DNA from: Myxococcales bacterium
GTDB taxonomy: Bacteria > Myxococcota > UBA727 > VGSZ01
Length of the DNA: 64,000 bases
Assembly: GCA_023248635.1 (NCBI GenBank)
Contig: JAHFED010000016.1
Span: forward strand, 1 to 64,000
Direction of reading: 5' to 3'
Shown: positions 7,165 through 15,649 of the stretch, one piece after another
Layout: each line of letters starts with the position of its first letter
Numbering within the stretch: position 1 is the first letter of the stretch
Notes under the pieces: generated by a model
What the model saw: the letters and a program-made list of their open reading frames with translations, nothing else
Told to the model about the DNA's origin: nothing
Databases searched by the model: none
Translations under genes and position numbers: made by a program

Positions 7165-9684
7165 ATGCGAATGCGCCTCTTGCCCCTGTCGGTCGTCTTG
7201 TGTGCTGGCACAACCTTGGCGGGGTGCGAGGAGATCCTCGGAGCGCTGTGCGACTTCGAGACCGACGACACCTGCGAAGACCCAAGCCGCGCGCAAATCA
7301 CGGGCGTCATCTCCATTCCCGAAGCCGGCGGCGAGTCGACGACGAAGAAGACGATGTCGCCTGACTTCCGCGCCCTGCGCTCGGCAGTGGCCAAGGCCGC
7401 GCGAGAGCAGAAGGGCGAGCGGGCCGTCGCCGTCGGGAAACGCAGCCGCGTGCCCGGTAGAGGCCGCGGCAACGACTTCGAGATCGAAAAATACCCCGTC
7501 GAGAAATTCCGCCCCGGCGAGGTCATCGTGCGGGCGAAAGAGCCCATCCGCGGACGCAAGGCCGAGATCTCCCGCGCGCTGTCGATCTGGCTCCACGACG
7601 ACGTCATCGTCAACGTGCGCTTGTGCGGCAGCGAATTCCGTTGCCTGGCGGATCTCACCGACCGCCAGGGCAAGCGCCTCGACCTCGCCGACACCGCCGA
7701 CATCGTCACCAAGCTCGACCAGATGCCCTTCCTGCAATTCGCCGAGCGCAACCTCATCCTCGAGAAGGCCTCCGTCTTCCCCGACGACGAATTCTTCACC
7801 TTCCAGTGGCACTACAGCGCCATCTCGGTTCCCGAGGCCTGGGAAATCACCCTGGGCGATCCCAACATCGTCGGCGCCGTCATCGACACCGGCATCCTCT
7901 TCAACCATCCCGATCTCGCCGACCGCGTCATCGGTGGCGCCGATCTCATCGACGATCCGAACGTGGCCAACGACGGTGACGGCCGCGACGACGACGGCGA
8001 CGACGCTGGAGACAACTCCTGTGGCGCGGGCTGTCACAGCCACCACGGCAGTCACGTGGCCGGCACCATGGGCGCCTCCACCGACAACGGCCTCATGGTG
8101 TCGGGCATCACCTGGGCCGGCGGATTGCTCGCCGTGCGCACCCTGGGCGAAGGGGGCGGATCGTTGTCCGACATCGCCGACGGCATCGAGTGGGCCATCG
8201 GCAACGACGTCGAGGGCGTCGCCACCAACCCCACCCCGGCCGACGTGTTGAACATGTCGCTGGGCGGGCAGGGCGTGAGCCAGGCGCTCAACGAAGCCGT
8301 CACCGACGCCGTCAACGCGGGCGCCATCGTGCTGGTCGCCGCCGGCAACGACGACCAGGACGCCGAGTCCTTCACGCCTGCCAACGCGCCTGACGCCATC
8401 ACCATTGCCGCGGTTGGCAACGGCGCCGGCGGGACCCCGAGCAAGGCCAGCTACTCGAACTTCGGCGACCTCGTCGACATCGCCGGACCCGGCGGCGAGC
8501 AGGCGGTCGACAACGACAACGACGGCAACGGCGACGGCGTGCTCTCGACCATCAACGACTTCGTCGCCTTTTACCAAGGCACCTCCATGGCCACCCCCCA
8601 CGTCGCTGGCGTCGCCATGCTGATGAAAAGCGTGAACCCTGGCCTCACCCAAGACGAAGTCCGCACCATTCTGCAGGACACCGCCGACGCCGACATCGAC
8701 TGCGACGAGGGCTGCGGCGCCGGCCAGATCAACGCCTTGGGTGCAGTTTCGGCAGCGGCCAACGGCGGCGTGGCCGAGGGCCTGGCGGCCGCTGGCGTGC
8801 GGGTCGGCAAGGGCGTGACGACGACGACGGTGGTGTTCCGCAACTTTGGTGACGACGCCGTCGACGCCGACTTCGAGGTGGGCGGCGCCGATCGCGATGC
8901 CGTCAGCATCAGCCCGAGCTCAGCGAGCATTCCCTCCAAGGGCAAGGTCTCGGTGGCAGTGACCATCGCCCGCAGCGCCGACGCCGACGACGTCGGATCG
9001 GCCACAGTCTCGGCCATCGCTGGTGACCAAAATGCCAAGGCGCGCGTCGACTGGACCGCCGATCAGGGCAGCGTTGTCGAGGTCGTCGACGTTGGCGCGG
9101 TGAAGATCGAAGACGACGGCAGCTTCGAGGTCGTCCGCCTCGTGACGACCGATGCGCTGCAGGGTTTCAGCTACAAGCTCTTCAACGTCGACCCCGGCGA
9201 ATACCTGATCGTGGGTGTCTTCGACTCCAACAACAACGGCAACTTCGACGACGAAGACGACGCGACCGGCTTTTTCGTGGCCCCCGCCGAAGACGGCAGC
9301 GTTTGCACCTCTCTTGGTTGCGGGCACGTCATCGTCGAAGCCGGCGATACCTTCGCCGACGCGAATTTCCTGGTGGTCCCGAACTTCACCGGCGGTGACG
9401 ATGTCGGCGGTGGCGGCGGGGTGGGCCTGGGTGGTGCCTGCGCTGCGGCATCGGATTGCGGCGACGGCCTCTACTGCGAAGACAAGTTGAGTGGCGGCTA
9501 CTGCACCACCGACTGCAATGAGGACGCCTCGGCCTGCACCGAGGGCAGCACCTGCTTCGACATCGGCGTCGATGGCGAGCCCTACCAAATCTGCTTCCTC
9601 GACTGCGCCGTCGACGGCGACTGTGGGCGCGCGGGCTACGTCTGCGACGTCCTCGGCGGAGTCGGCTCTTGTATCCCCGGCTGA
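7165..9684 (+). CDS. subtilisin-like serine protease (S8), lipoprotein with Cys-rich tail
   Basis: The 839-aa protein begins with a lipoprotein signal (lipobox LAGC, Cys near residue 22), so it is probably anchored on the outer side of a membrane. A propeptide-like region precedes the peptidase domain, whose catalytic set is Asp241 (VIDTG), His294 (HGSHVAGT), Asn395 (AGND) and Ser474 (GTSMATPHVAG). A beta-rich region follows, containing an Asp/Asn-rich stretch (NNNGNFDDEDD) that may bind calcium. The tail from about 755 is cysteine-rich, with DCGDGLYC and DGDCG spacing common in myxobacterial secreted proteins. AGGAGG at 7151-7156 fixes the ATG at 7165. Confidence 0.93.
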   Translation: MRMRLLPLSVVLCAGTTLAGCEEILGALCDFETDDTCEDPSRAQITGVISIPEAGGESTTKKTMSPDFRALRSAVAKAAREQKGERAVAVGKRSRVPGRGRGNDFEIEKYPVEKFRPGEVIVRAKEPIRGRKAEISRALSIWLHDDVIVNVRLCGSEFRCLADLTDRQGKRLDLADTADIVTKLDQMPFLQFAERNLILEKASVFPDDEFFTFQWHYSAISVPEAWEITLGDPNIVGAVIDTGILFNHPDLADRVIGGADLIDDPNVANDGDGRDDDGDDAGDNSCGAGCHSHHGSHVAGTMGASTDNGLMVSGITWAGGLLAVRTLGEGGGSLSDIADGIEWAIGNDVEGVATNPTPADVLNMSLGGQGVSQALNEAVTDAVNAGAIVLVAAGNDDQDAESFTPANAPDAITIAAVGNGAGGTPSKASYSNFGDLVDIAGPGGEQAVDNDNDGNGDGVLSTINDFVAFYQGTSMATPHVAGVAMLMKSVNPGLTQDEVRTILQDTADADIDCDEGCGAGQINALGAVSAAANGGVAEGLAAAGVRVGKGVTTTTVVFRNFGDDAVDADFEVGGADRDAVSISPSSASIPSKGKVSVAVTIARSADADDVGSATVSAIAGDQNAKARVDWTADQGSVVEVVDVGAVKIEDDGSFEVVRLVTTDALQGFSYKLFNVDPGEYLIVGVFDSNNNGNFDDEDDATGFFVAPAEDGSVCTSLGCGHVIVEAGDTFADANFLVVPNFTGGDDVGGGGGVGLGGACAAASDCGDGLYCEDKLSGGYCTTDCNEDASACTEGSTCFDIGVDGEPYQICFLDCAVDGDCGRAGYVCDVLGGVGSCIPG

Positions 9685-9834
9685 TCCCCGAACTCGCTGA
9701 ACTGCGTTCGCCGAGGTCGGGGTCTGCATCATCAGCCTCTCCAGGAAGAGCATCCCTCCCCCGCGCCGGCGGAGCCGGACGTTGAGGCCCCCACCCAACT
9801 CCGCTTCGCGCGCGCTCCTCGCGCCGGAGCGAAC

Positions 9835-9858
9835 TTCAAGACGCGCCAGCGTCTTGAA
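9835..9858. repeat. perfect 10-bp hairpin upstream of VanX-like gene
   Basis: TTCAAGACGC, loop GCCA, GCGTCTTGAA. It lies 25 nt before the ATG at 9884, without a T run, so it is more likely an mRNA leader structure or repeat than a terminator. Confidence 0.55.
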
Positions 9859-9883
9859 CATCCAAACTTCAACTGGACTTGGG

Positions 9884-10537
9884 ATGATGTTCCTCCTGCC
9901 CCTGCTGTCGTTGACGGCAGCAGGGGCGCCGACCCCGATGGATTCTGCGATCCTACCGGGCCTCGTCGACGTCGGCGCCTCGCTCCCGGTGCGCGTCGAG
10001 CTCAAGTACAGCAGCACCGACAACTTCATGGGCAAGGACGTCTACGGCCCCCTCGAGCAGTGCTTTTTGCAGAAGGACGCCGCCGACATGCTGGCCGTCG
10101 CCCACGGTCTGCTGCGGAAACAACACCCAGGCTGGAACTTCATACTGTATGACTGCGCACGACCACGCAGCGTTCAGCTGTATATGTGGGAGATCGTGAA
10201 GGACACGCCTCAACAAGGTTACGTCGCCAACCCGCACAAGCCACCAGGCTCCATCCACAACACCGGTTGCGCCGTGGATCTCTCGCTGTGGGACGACGCC
10301 GCCGCCGTCGCTGTCGACATGGGCACGCCCTACGATTTCTTCGGGAGCAAAGCCGAGCCCCGCCACGAAGTCGAGCTCTGGAAGAGCGGGGCTTTGACGT
10401 CGACGCAGTACGCCAACCGCCTGGCCTTGCGCGAAGTGATGCTGCGCGCGGGCTTTCGCATCCTGCCCCATGAATGGTGGCACTTCGACTGTACAGATGG
10501 AACGACGGCGCGAAAGAAATACCCGGTTATTCCGTAG
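9884..10537 (+). CDS. D-Ala-D-Ala dipeptidase, VanX/DdpX type (M15D)
   Basis: A zinc dipeptidase of the VanX family that cleaves D-Ala-D-Ala, in the periplasm if exported. The family motif SIHNTGCAVD gives zinc ligands His125 and Asp132. PHEWWHFD gives catalytic Glu197 and ligand His200. The 217-aa length matches the family. The start at the ATG pair (9884) gives a short signal peptide (MMFLLPLLSLTAAGAP). No vanH, vanA or peptide permease genes are nearby, so a role in murein dipeptide recycling is more likely than glycopeptide resistance. It converges on the SDR gene with no gap. Confidence 0.9.
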   Translation: MMFLLPLLSLTAAGAPTPMDSAILPGLVDVGASLPVRVELKYSSTDNFMGKDVYGPLEQCFLQKDAADMLAVAHGLLRKQHPGWNFILYDCARPRSVQLYMWEIVKDTPQQGYVANPHKPPGSIHNTGCAVDLSLWDDAAAVAVDMGTPYDFFGSKAEPRHEVELWKSGALTSTQYANRLALREVMLRAGFRILPHEWWHFDCTDGTTARKKYPVIP

Positions 10538-11236
10538 TCAGTGTTCGACCTGACCCAGATTGGCGTGGATGACGGCGCCGTCGATGACCGGCTGCTGGGC
10601 GCACACCAACAAGAGCGCGGCGACCTCTTCGGGCTTCACCAAGCGCTGGTGACCGCTCAACGACGACAGCGCCGCCATCACCTCTGCTTTGCCCCCGGTG
10701 TGAGCCCGCAACATTTCCGTGTCGGTGAAGCCAGGGCACACGCACGCTGTGTGGATGCCCCGTGGTGCTGCGTCTTGGCAGGTGGCCCGCATCAGGCCGA
10801 CCAGAGCGTGCTTCGAGGTCACGTAGCTGGCGGTGCGGGCGACGGCCTTTTCCGACAAGGTGCTGCCGACGTAGAGAACGCTCGAGCCCTCCTGCAGCCG
10901 AGGCGCGAGCAAACGGTTGAGCACCGCCGGCACGACGACGTTGAGCTCGAGCACCTGCCGCAAGCGCTCGGCGGTCAAAGAGAGGGCGTCGTCTTTGAGC
11001 AAGAGCGCAGCGTTGTGCACCAGACACACCACGCCAGCGTCGACGTGCGGCAGCGCCTCAGTCTGCACCACTTGCTCCCAGGACACCTGCGCGAAGTCGA
11101 CGGCGACGGAGACGGCATCGTTCACGGGGCAGGGGCGGCGGGCCAGGCTCACCACCTTCCAACCAGCGCCGCGAAAGGCGGCAGCGGTGGCCGCCCCGAT
11201 GCCGGCGGAGCCGCCGGTGATGACGAGGGTGCTCAT
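10538..11236 (-). CDS. short-chain dehydrogenase/reductase, possibly sepiapterin-reductase-like
   Basis: A classical SDR of 232 aa. The nucleotide-binding motif TGGSAGIG is at the N-terminus, an NAA motif follows (LVHNAALLL), then the catalytic Ser (YVGSTLSEKA) and YVTSK with Tyr and Lys. The start (ATG at 11236) overlaps the stop of the pterin synthase gene (ATGA), so the two products are made together. 6-Pyruvoyl-tetrahydropterin is reduced by the SDR sepiapterin reductase in tetrahydrobiopterin synthesis, so a pterin carbonyl reductase role is a reasonable inference from context, not proven by sequence. Confidence 0.85.
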   Translation of the reverse strand: MSTLVITGGSAGIGAATAAAFRGAGWKVVSLARRPCPVNDAVSVAVDFAQVSWEQVVQTEALPHVDAGVVCLVHNAALLLKDDALSLTAERLRQVLELNVVVPAVLNRLLAPRLQEGSSVLYVGSTLSEKAVARTASYVTSKHALVGLMRATCQDAAPRGIHTACVCPGFTDTEMLRAHTGGKAEVMAALSSLSGHQRLVKPEEVAALLLVCAQQPVIDGAVIHANLGQVEH

Positions 11237-11727
11237 GGGCCGGCCTGCCAGCGCCACGACGCTTCCTGACCCGGCCCCGACGCGCACTTCACGACGACGG
11301 CGACGATGCGATCCTGCTCCAGTCGGGCTGTGTCTGCGCACAAGCCTTCGCCGAACAAACGCGCGAGCTCTTCGAGGGTGACGTTGGTGGCCGGCAACAC
11401 AGTCACATCACGCGGCAAGAAGGGGATGCGCTCGCCGTTGAAGAGCGCGGTCACATAGTCACCGCGCTCGACGGTGAGGTGAGGCGATTCACCAGGCAGT
11501 AGAAAGGTCTCGTTCCACAGCTTGCAACGATCGCAGATCCATCTCTTGTAGCCGCCATAGTCGGCCAGCATGCCGTTGTCGCCGACGACGCCTTCGAGAG
11601 CGACGTAGACGCTGAAGTTGTGGCCATGCAAATTCTCGCGCTCGGTGGCTGAAAAAACAGTGAAGTGTCCCGCCGAGAATTTCATCTCTTCTTTGTAGAG
11701 CTCGATGATGGTGGTGCGCGGGCTCAT
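11233..11727 (-). CDS. 6-pyruvoyl-tetrahydropterin synthase / QueD family protein
   Basis: The 164-aa protein carries the zinc-site signature of the family: FSAGHF (His21) and NLHGHNFSV (His34, His36), followed by a Glu in the last third (ASGPGQEASWRW). Members act on 7,8-dihydroneopterin triphosphate to make 6-pyruvoyl-tetrahydropterin (PTPS) or 6-carboxy-tetrahydropterin (QueD). No queuosine partner is nearby. Coupling to an SDR favours a PTPS-like role. It is coupled by ATGA overlaps to the regulator before it and the SDR after it. Confidence 0.88.
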   Translation of the reverse strand: MSPRTTIIELYKEEMKFSAGHFTVFSATERENLHGHNFSVYVALEGVVGDNGMLADYGGYKRWICDRCKLWNETFLLPGESPHLTVERGDYVTALFNGERIPFLPRDVTVLPATNVTLEELARLFGEGLCADTARLEQDRIVAVVVKCASGPGQEASWRWQAGP

Positions 11728-13118
11728 GGTGTTTTGGCCAGGTCGCGCGCGTCGAGAGCGTAGCGATCGAGGATCTTGTGCAGGCTCATACGATCGATGC
11801 CGGCCACCCGCGACGCCGCCGACACATTGCCCTGGTGCACCTTCATCAGCAGGCGCACGTAGCGTTCTTCGAAGTCGGCGATCACCGCGGCCTTCTGATC
11901 TTTGTAGGGCAGGGTGGCGTCGATGGCGAAGGCTCCCTCCGCACCGGGTGCAGGAGTCTCAGACGTCGACGACGACGACGACGACGACGACGACGGCGGA
12001 CCTTCGGCCGAGCCCAGGAAGCGGGTCTCGCCCAACACCACGGCCCTCTCGACGGCGTTCTTCAGCTCGCGGCAATTGCCGGGCCAGGGGTGCTCGACGA
12101 AGCGCTCCAGAGCTCCAGCGGGCAGGGCGCTGCTGTCGGACTTCAAGGTGCGCAGGAAGTGCTCGACGAGGACGGGGATGTCCTCTTTGCGTTCGCGCAG
12201 GGGCGGCAGCTCGAGCGAGACGACGGCGAGGCGGTAGTAGAGGTCTTCCCGAAACTCGCCCCGCGCGACCATGGCCCGCACGTCGCGGTTGGTGGCGGCG
12301 ATGATGCGGACGTCGACGGGGATGGTCTTGTCGCCGCCCAGGCGCTGGATCTCTCGGCGCTCCAGCGCGCGCAGGAGCTTGGGTTGGAGATCGAGCTCGA
12401 GCTCACCCAGCTCGTCGAGAAAGAGGGTGCCGCCGTGGGCCCGCTCGAAGGCACCGATGCGTCGTCGATCGGCGCCGGTGAAGGATCCCTTCTCGTGTCC
12501 AAAGAGCTCGCTCTCGATCAGGGTGCGGGCGATGGCGCTGCAATCCAAGACGACGAAGGGTTGGTCTTTGCGTTTGCTGGCCTCGTAGATCGACCAGGCG
12601 ATGACTTCTTTACCGGTGCCCGTCTCGCCGTGGATCAGCACGGTGGCGTCGGTCTTTGCCACCCGTTCCACCCGCGAGAACACCGCTCGCATCGACGCCG
12701 AGGCGCCCACAGCCCCATGCAGCTCCGTCGTCGTCGACAACGGCTGGCTGATGGTGTCTTTCGAGACCTTGAGCACCAAGGCCACGTCGCCGACGGCCAG
12801 CTGAACACCATCTTCGACAAAGGCCTCGATCACCCTGACCCTGTTGACCGTGGTGCCATTGGTGCTGCCGAGGTCTTTGATCTTGAAGCCACGTGTCGTC
12901 GCCGTGATCTCGGCGTGCACCGACGACACGGTGGGGCGATCGAGGACCAGATCGTTGCCCGGTCCGGCGCCGATGCGCACGCTGGTGGCGTCGAAGCGGT
13001 GCCGCTTGCCCGATGCCGTATCGGTGAGCTCGAGCACCGGCCGCTCGAGGGCCAAGCCGCCCTGGGCTTTGACGACGACGGTCGCACCGCGCGGGGACAA
13101 GACGTTTTGGGAGCTCAT
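11724..13118 (-). CDS. FHA-domain sigma-54 transcriptional activator
   Basis: A 464-aa regulator with an N-terminal FHA domain (about 20-105; [21 protein letters not shown]) that should read phosphothreonine, a sigma-54 AAA+ domain (Walker A GETGTGKE near 164, GSFTGA loop near 211 in place of GAFTGA, Walker [11 protein letters not shown]) and a C-terminal Fis-type helix-turn-helix ([19 protein letters not shown]). A ten-Ser linker (about residue 375) is encoded by a GAC/TCG triplet run at 11964-11997. This layout is typical of myxobacteria, where Ser/Thr kinases feed FHA activators. ATG at 13118 is used; an in-frame GTG at 13151 is possible. It probably controls the pterin genes it is coupled to, or uses their product; neither is shown. 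Confidence 0.93.
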   Translation of the reverse strand: MSSQNVLSPRGATVVVKAQGGLALERPVLELTDTASGKRHRFDATSVRIGAGPGNDLVLDRPTVSSVHAEITATTRGFKIKDLGSTNGTTVNRVRVIEAFVEDGVQLAVGDVALVLKVSKDTISQPLSTTTELHGAVGASASMRAVFSRVERVAKTDATVLIHGETGTGKEVIAWSIYEASKRKDQPFVVLDCSAIARTLIESELFGHEKGSFTGADRRRIGAFERAHGGTLFLDELGELELDLQPKLLRALERREIQRLGGDKTIPVDVRIIAATNRDVRAMVARGEFREDLYYRLAVVSLELPPLRERKEDIPVLVEHFLRTLKSDSSALPAGALERFVEHPWPGNCRELKNAVERAVVLGETRFLGSAEGPPSSSSSSSSSTSETPAPGAEGAFAIDATLPYKDQKAAVIADFEERYVRLLMKVHQGNVSAASRVAGIDRMSLHKILDRYALDARDLAKTP

Positions 13119-13256
13119 GGGCCGACCTTCGGTTTCCGCGCCGCCGGACACAAGAGGTGTGGTCCATGGGTCGCTTCTGGCCGCTTCTCACTCACGCGGA
13201 AGCGAGCCGTCTCAGAGGAGCGACCCGCCGCGACTGCTCGCTTGACCGGAGCCCGC

Positions 13257-14075
13257 TCAGGCGAGCAGGGCCAAGGCGCCCCGGCCCAGGCTGGCCAGGA
13301 GCAAGAGGAACAAGGGCCCGCCCACGCCTTCGCCCCGCAGCGGTCCCAGCCAACGGGACAAGGCCACGCCAACAGCAGCCACGGCCAACGCCGTCGTCGG
13401 CGCGCTGACCCACAGCCCGCAGCGATCAAGAACCGCAGCCCCGGCCAAAGCAGCGACGACGACGACGACGGCGCGCTCCGCGCTTCGAACGCACACCAGG
13501 GCCGGGCCCGCCAGACGCTCATCGAAGCGCGGCAGCGGGGTCGGCGCCCCGCGGTGGCGACTGCGAATGAGCACCACCACGGCAAAGACGCAGACCCCAA
13601 GGAACAGCGTGAGACGAGCTGCCTGCTGCTGCGGGGCTCCAGCTCCCGCACCAACGACGACGACGACGACAGCGGTGAGGGCCAGGGCGCGACGGACGAG
13701 CTGTGCCAGCGCATCGTGCAAGGCGAGCCGACCGCGTTCGTCGTTGGCCGTGCCGAGGGTCAACAGCATGGGGCCCGGCAGCGCCACCAAAAGCGAAGCC
13801 GCGGCCAAAGCGGCCATCGATGTCGACGTCGACAGCAGGGCTGCACCCAACGCGGGAGCCAGCAGCGTGACCCCCAGGCCAGCGATGCCGGCGACGCCAT
13901 CGGCGTCGAGGTGGGAGCGGGCTGCGAGCTGGCTGCGGGCCCTGGAGAAGGTCGAGAGCACCCCGCGCTCCGGACGCAGCCACAGGGACTCGAGCGCGGC
14001 CAGGCCCAAGACCCCGGGCGCCACGCACACCAAGCAGCCCAGCAGTCCGCGCCAGAGGGCTTCGTCGACGTTCAT
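13257..14075 (-). CDS. integral membrane protein of unknown function
   Basis: A 272-aa hydrophobic protein with roughly six to seven transmembrane segments (for example VAGIAGLGVTLLAPALGAAL, AALAAASLLVALPGPMLLTL and a C-terminal LFLLLLASLGRGALALLA). No family is recognised; a weak layout similarity to respiratory complex membrane subunits is not enough to name it. Its ATG overlaps the stop of the M16 lipoprotein gene (ATGA), so it belongs to the M16 operon. Confidence 0.7.
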   Translation of the reverse strand: MNVDEALWRGLLGCLVCVAPGVLGLAALESLWLRPERGVLSTFSRARSQLAARSHLDADGVAGIAGLGVTLLAPALGAALLSTSTSMAALAAASLLVALPGPMLLTLGTANDERGRLALHDALAQLVRRALALTAVVVVVVGAGAGAPQQQAARLTLFLGVCVFAVVVLIRSRHRGAPTPLPRFDERLAGPALVCVRSAERAVVVVVAALAGAAVLDRCGLWVSAPTTALAVAAVGVALSRWLGPLRGEGVGGPLFLLLLASLGRGALALLA

Positions 14076-15649
14076 TGCTGAAACAACGCCGACGGCGGCA
14101 CCACGGTGACGTCGTCTTTGGCGAGGCCGAGATCGAAAGACACGATTTGCTCGTCTTCTTTGAGCAAGCTCGCATCGACCTTGGCGGCATAGGCGATGGG
14201 CGAGGGTTTGTTGTCGAGCACGTCTCGCACCAACGGCGTCGCATCCTGGGTGACGACGACGTAGATGACCTTGTTGGCGGCCAGCTGACGGTGGATGGCG
14301 GCGTTGACCTCGGCCCGGGTGAGCTGCTGCACGCGCTGGCGCAACCCCTCACGATCGAAGCTCGAGCCCGTGAGGACGTCGTCGACGGCGTAACCGAGGC
14401 GCCGCATGGGGTCTTGCTCCTTCGATCGCCAATAGCCCCGCACGAAGGACTTCACGGCGTCGAAGCTCTGGTCGTCGGGGATGCCCTGATCGACGAAGCG
14501 GGCCAATTCCCAGGCGCCCATGCGCAGGGCGAAGAGGCGGTTTTTATGCTCGACCGGGCGGATCCACATCGAGAAATACTGGCTGCGCCGAGGGACGTTG
14601 GTGCGCTCCAACGTCGACGAGCCCTCCTGCACGAAGTGCTCGACGTAGGCGTAGTCGCCGTAATTGAGCCCCCGCACCTCGCGCATGCTGTGAAAGAGGT
14701 GCCCGATCAAATTGCGGTGCTCGCCAAACCACGTCTCGGCGAGCTTCATCGCTGGGTAGTCGGGGTGCGCCCGCGCCAAAGAGACCGGAAAGCCCAAGGA
14801 GATGGCGGTGCCGGCGGAAGGTTTGTCGACGACGAGCAGCTTGGATGCCTTGAGCTCGGGTGTCGAGGGCAGCACCCGCGTCGCGCCCGTGGCCGGCAAC
14901 ATCCGCAGCGCGCTCGAGAGGGCTTCGACGACGGCTGCTTCGGCGCCGCCGGCCACGCCGAGCACCAGACGGTCCTGGGTCAGCACCCGTGCCATCTGTG
15001 CTCTGACGTCGTCGAGGGTGATGGCGGCGAGGCCCACCACCGTGCCAGTCGGGGTGTGGTGGTAGGGATGGCGCGCACCCTCGCTCTCCCTGTCGTCGTA
15101 GAGCACGGCCTCGAGGGCCTCACGCTGCAGGGCTTCGTCGTTGTTGGCCCGCAGCGTCGACGTCAGATAGGCGCTGGCGTCGTCCCTCAAGCGCGCGAAG
15201 TCGGTGGGGTCGAGGCGCGGGTGCGTGAGCACGTCGGCCACGAGCCGCACAAACGCATCCTGGTGATCCTTGTGGCAGCGGCCGGCGAAGACGACGACGT
15301 CTTTGTCCACCTGCACCGAGATCTCGGCGGCCAAGGGAAAGAGGGCATCGGCGAGGGCAGCGGCGTCTTTGTCAAGGGTGGCTTCGCGCATCAGGCGCAC
15401 CGTGAGCGCGGTGAGCCCCTCTTTGCCGGCGGGGTCGTCGGCGGAGCCACTCTCAAAGACCACGCGCACATCAATGATGGGATCCGTCGACGACAACTGC
15501 AGCACCGAGCGCAACGGTGCTGCCTCGTGGGGGGCCGGGGCGTCGACCAGTGGTGGCAAGGCGGCCCGCGGATCGGGTCCCCCGCTGATGCTGCGGGTCG
15601 ATACGCAAGAGAGGCAGCCCGCAACGATGACGACGACGGCGGCTCTCAC
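14072..15649 (-). CDS. M16 peptidase-like lipoprotein, zinc site lost
   Basis: A 525-aa M16 (insulinase/processing peptidase) relative with a lipoprotein signal (VRAAVVVIVAGC). The region that should carry HxxEH reads LTALTVRLMREAT, so zinc ligands and catalytic Glu are missing. The C-terminal half keeps the Arg/Tyr substrate-binding motif (MREVRGLNYGDYAYV). This is the pattern of the inactive subunit of M16 heterodimers, and the active partner is encoded just upstream. The start is the GTG overlapping the stop of the partner (GTGA), which places the lipobox correctly; upstream in-frame codons lie inside the partner gene. Confidence 0.88.
   Translation of the reverse strand: MRAAVVVIVAGCLSCVSTRSISGGPDPRAALPPLVDAPAPHEAAPLRSVLQLSSTDPIIDVRVVFESGSADDPAGKEGLTALTVRLMREATLDKDAAALADALFPLAAEISVQVDKDVVVFAGRCHKDHQDAFVRLVADVLTHPRLDPTDFARLRDDASAYLTSTLRANNDEALQREALEAVLYDDRESEGARHPYHHTPTGTVVGLAAITLDDVRAQMARVLTQDRLVLGVAGGAEAAVVEALSSALRMLPATGATRVLPSTPELKASKLLVVDKPSAGTAISLGFPVSLARAHPDYPAMKLAETWFGEHRNLIGHLFHSMREVRGLNYGDYAYVEHFVQEGSSTLERTNVPRRSQYFSMWIRPVEHKNRLFALRMGAWELARFVDQGIPDDQSFDAVKSFVRGYWRSKEQDPMRRLGYAVDDVLTGSSFDREGLRQRVQQLTRAEVNAAIHRQLAANKVIYVVVTQDATPLVRDVLDNKPSPIAYAAKVDASLLKEDEQIVSFDLGLAKDDVTVVPPSALFQQ

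Noticed and set aside
5578-8652. 1024-codon open frame antisense to aroKB and the protease
   Set aside because: Covers two well-supported plus-strand genes and has no recognisable fold.
9884-10537. Glycopeptide resistance locus
   Set aside because: Only the VanX-type dipeptidase is present; vanH, vanA/B and the vanRS regulators are absent.
13257-14075. NuoH-like subunit
   Set aside because: Hydrophobic pattern alone; no conserved quinone-site motif could be found.
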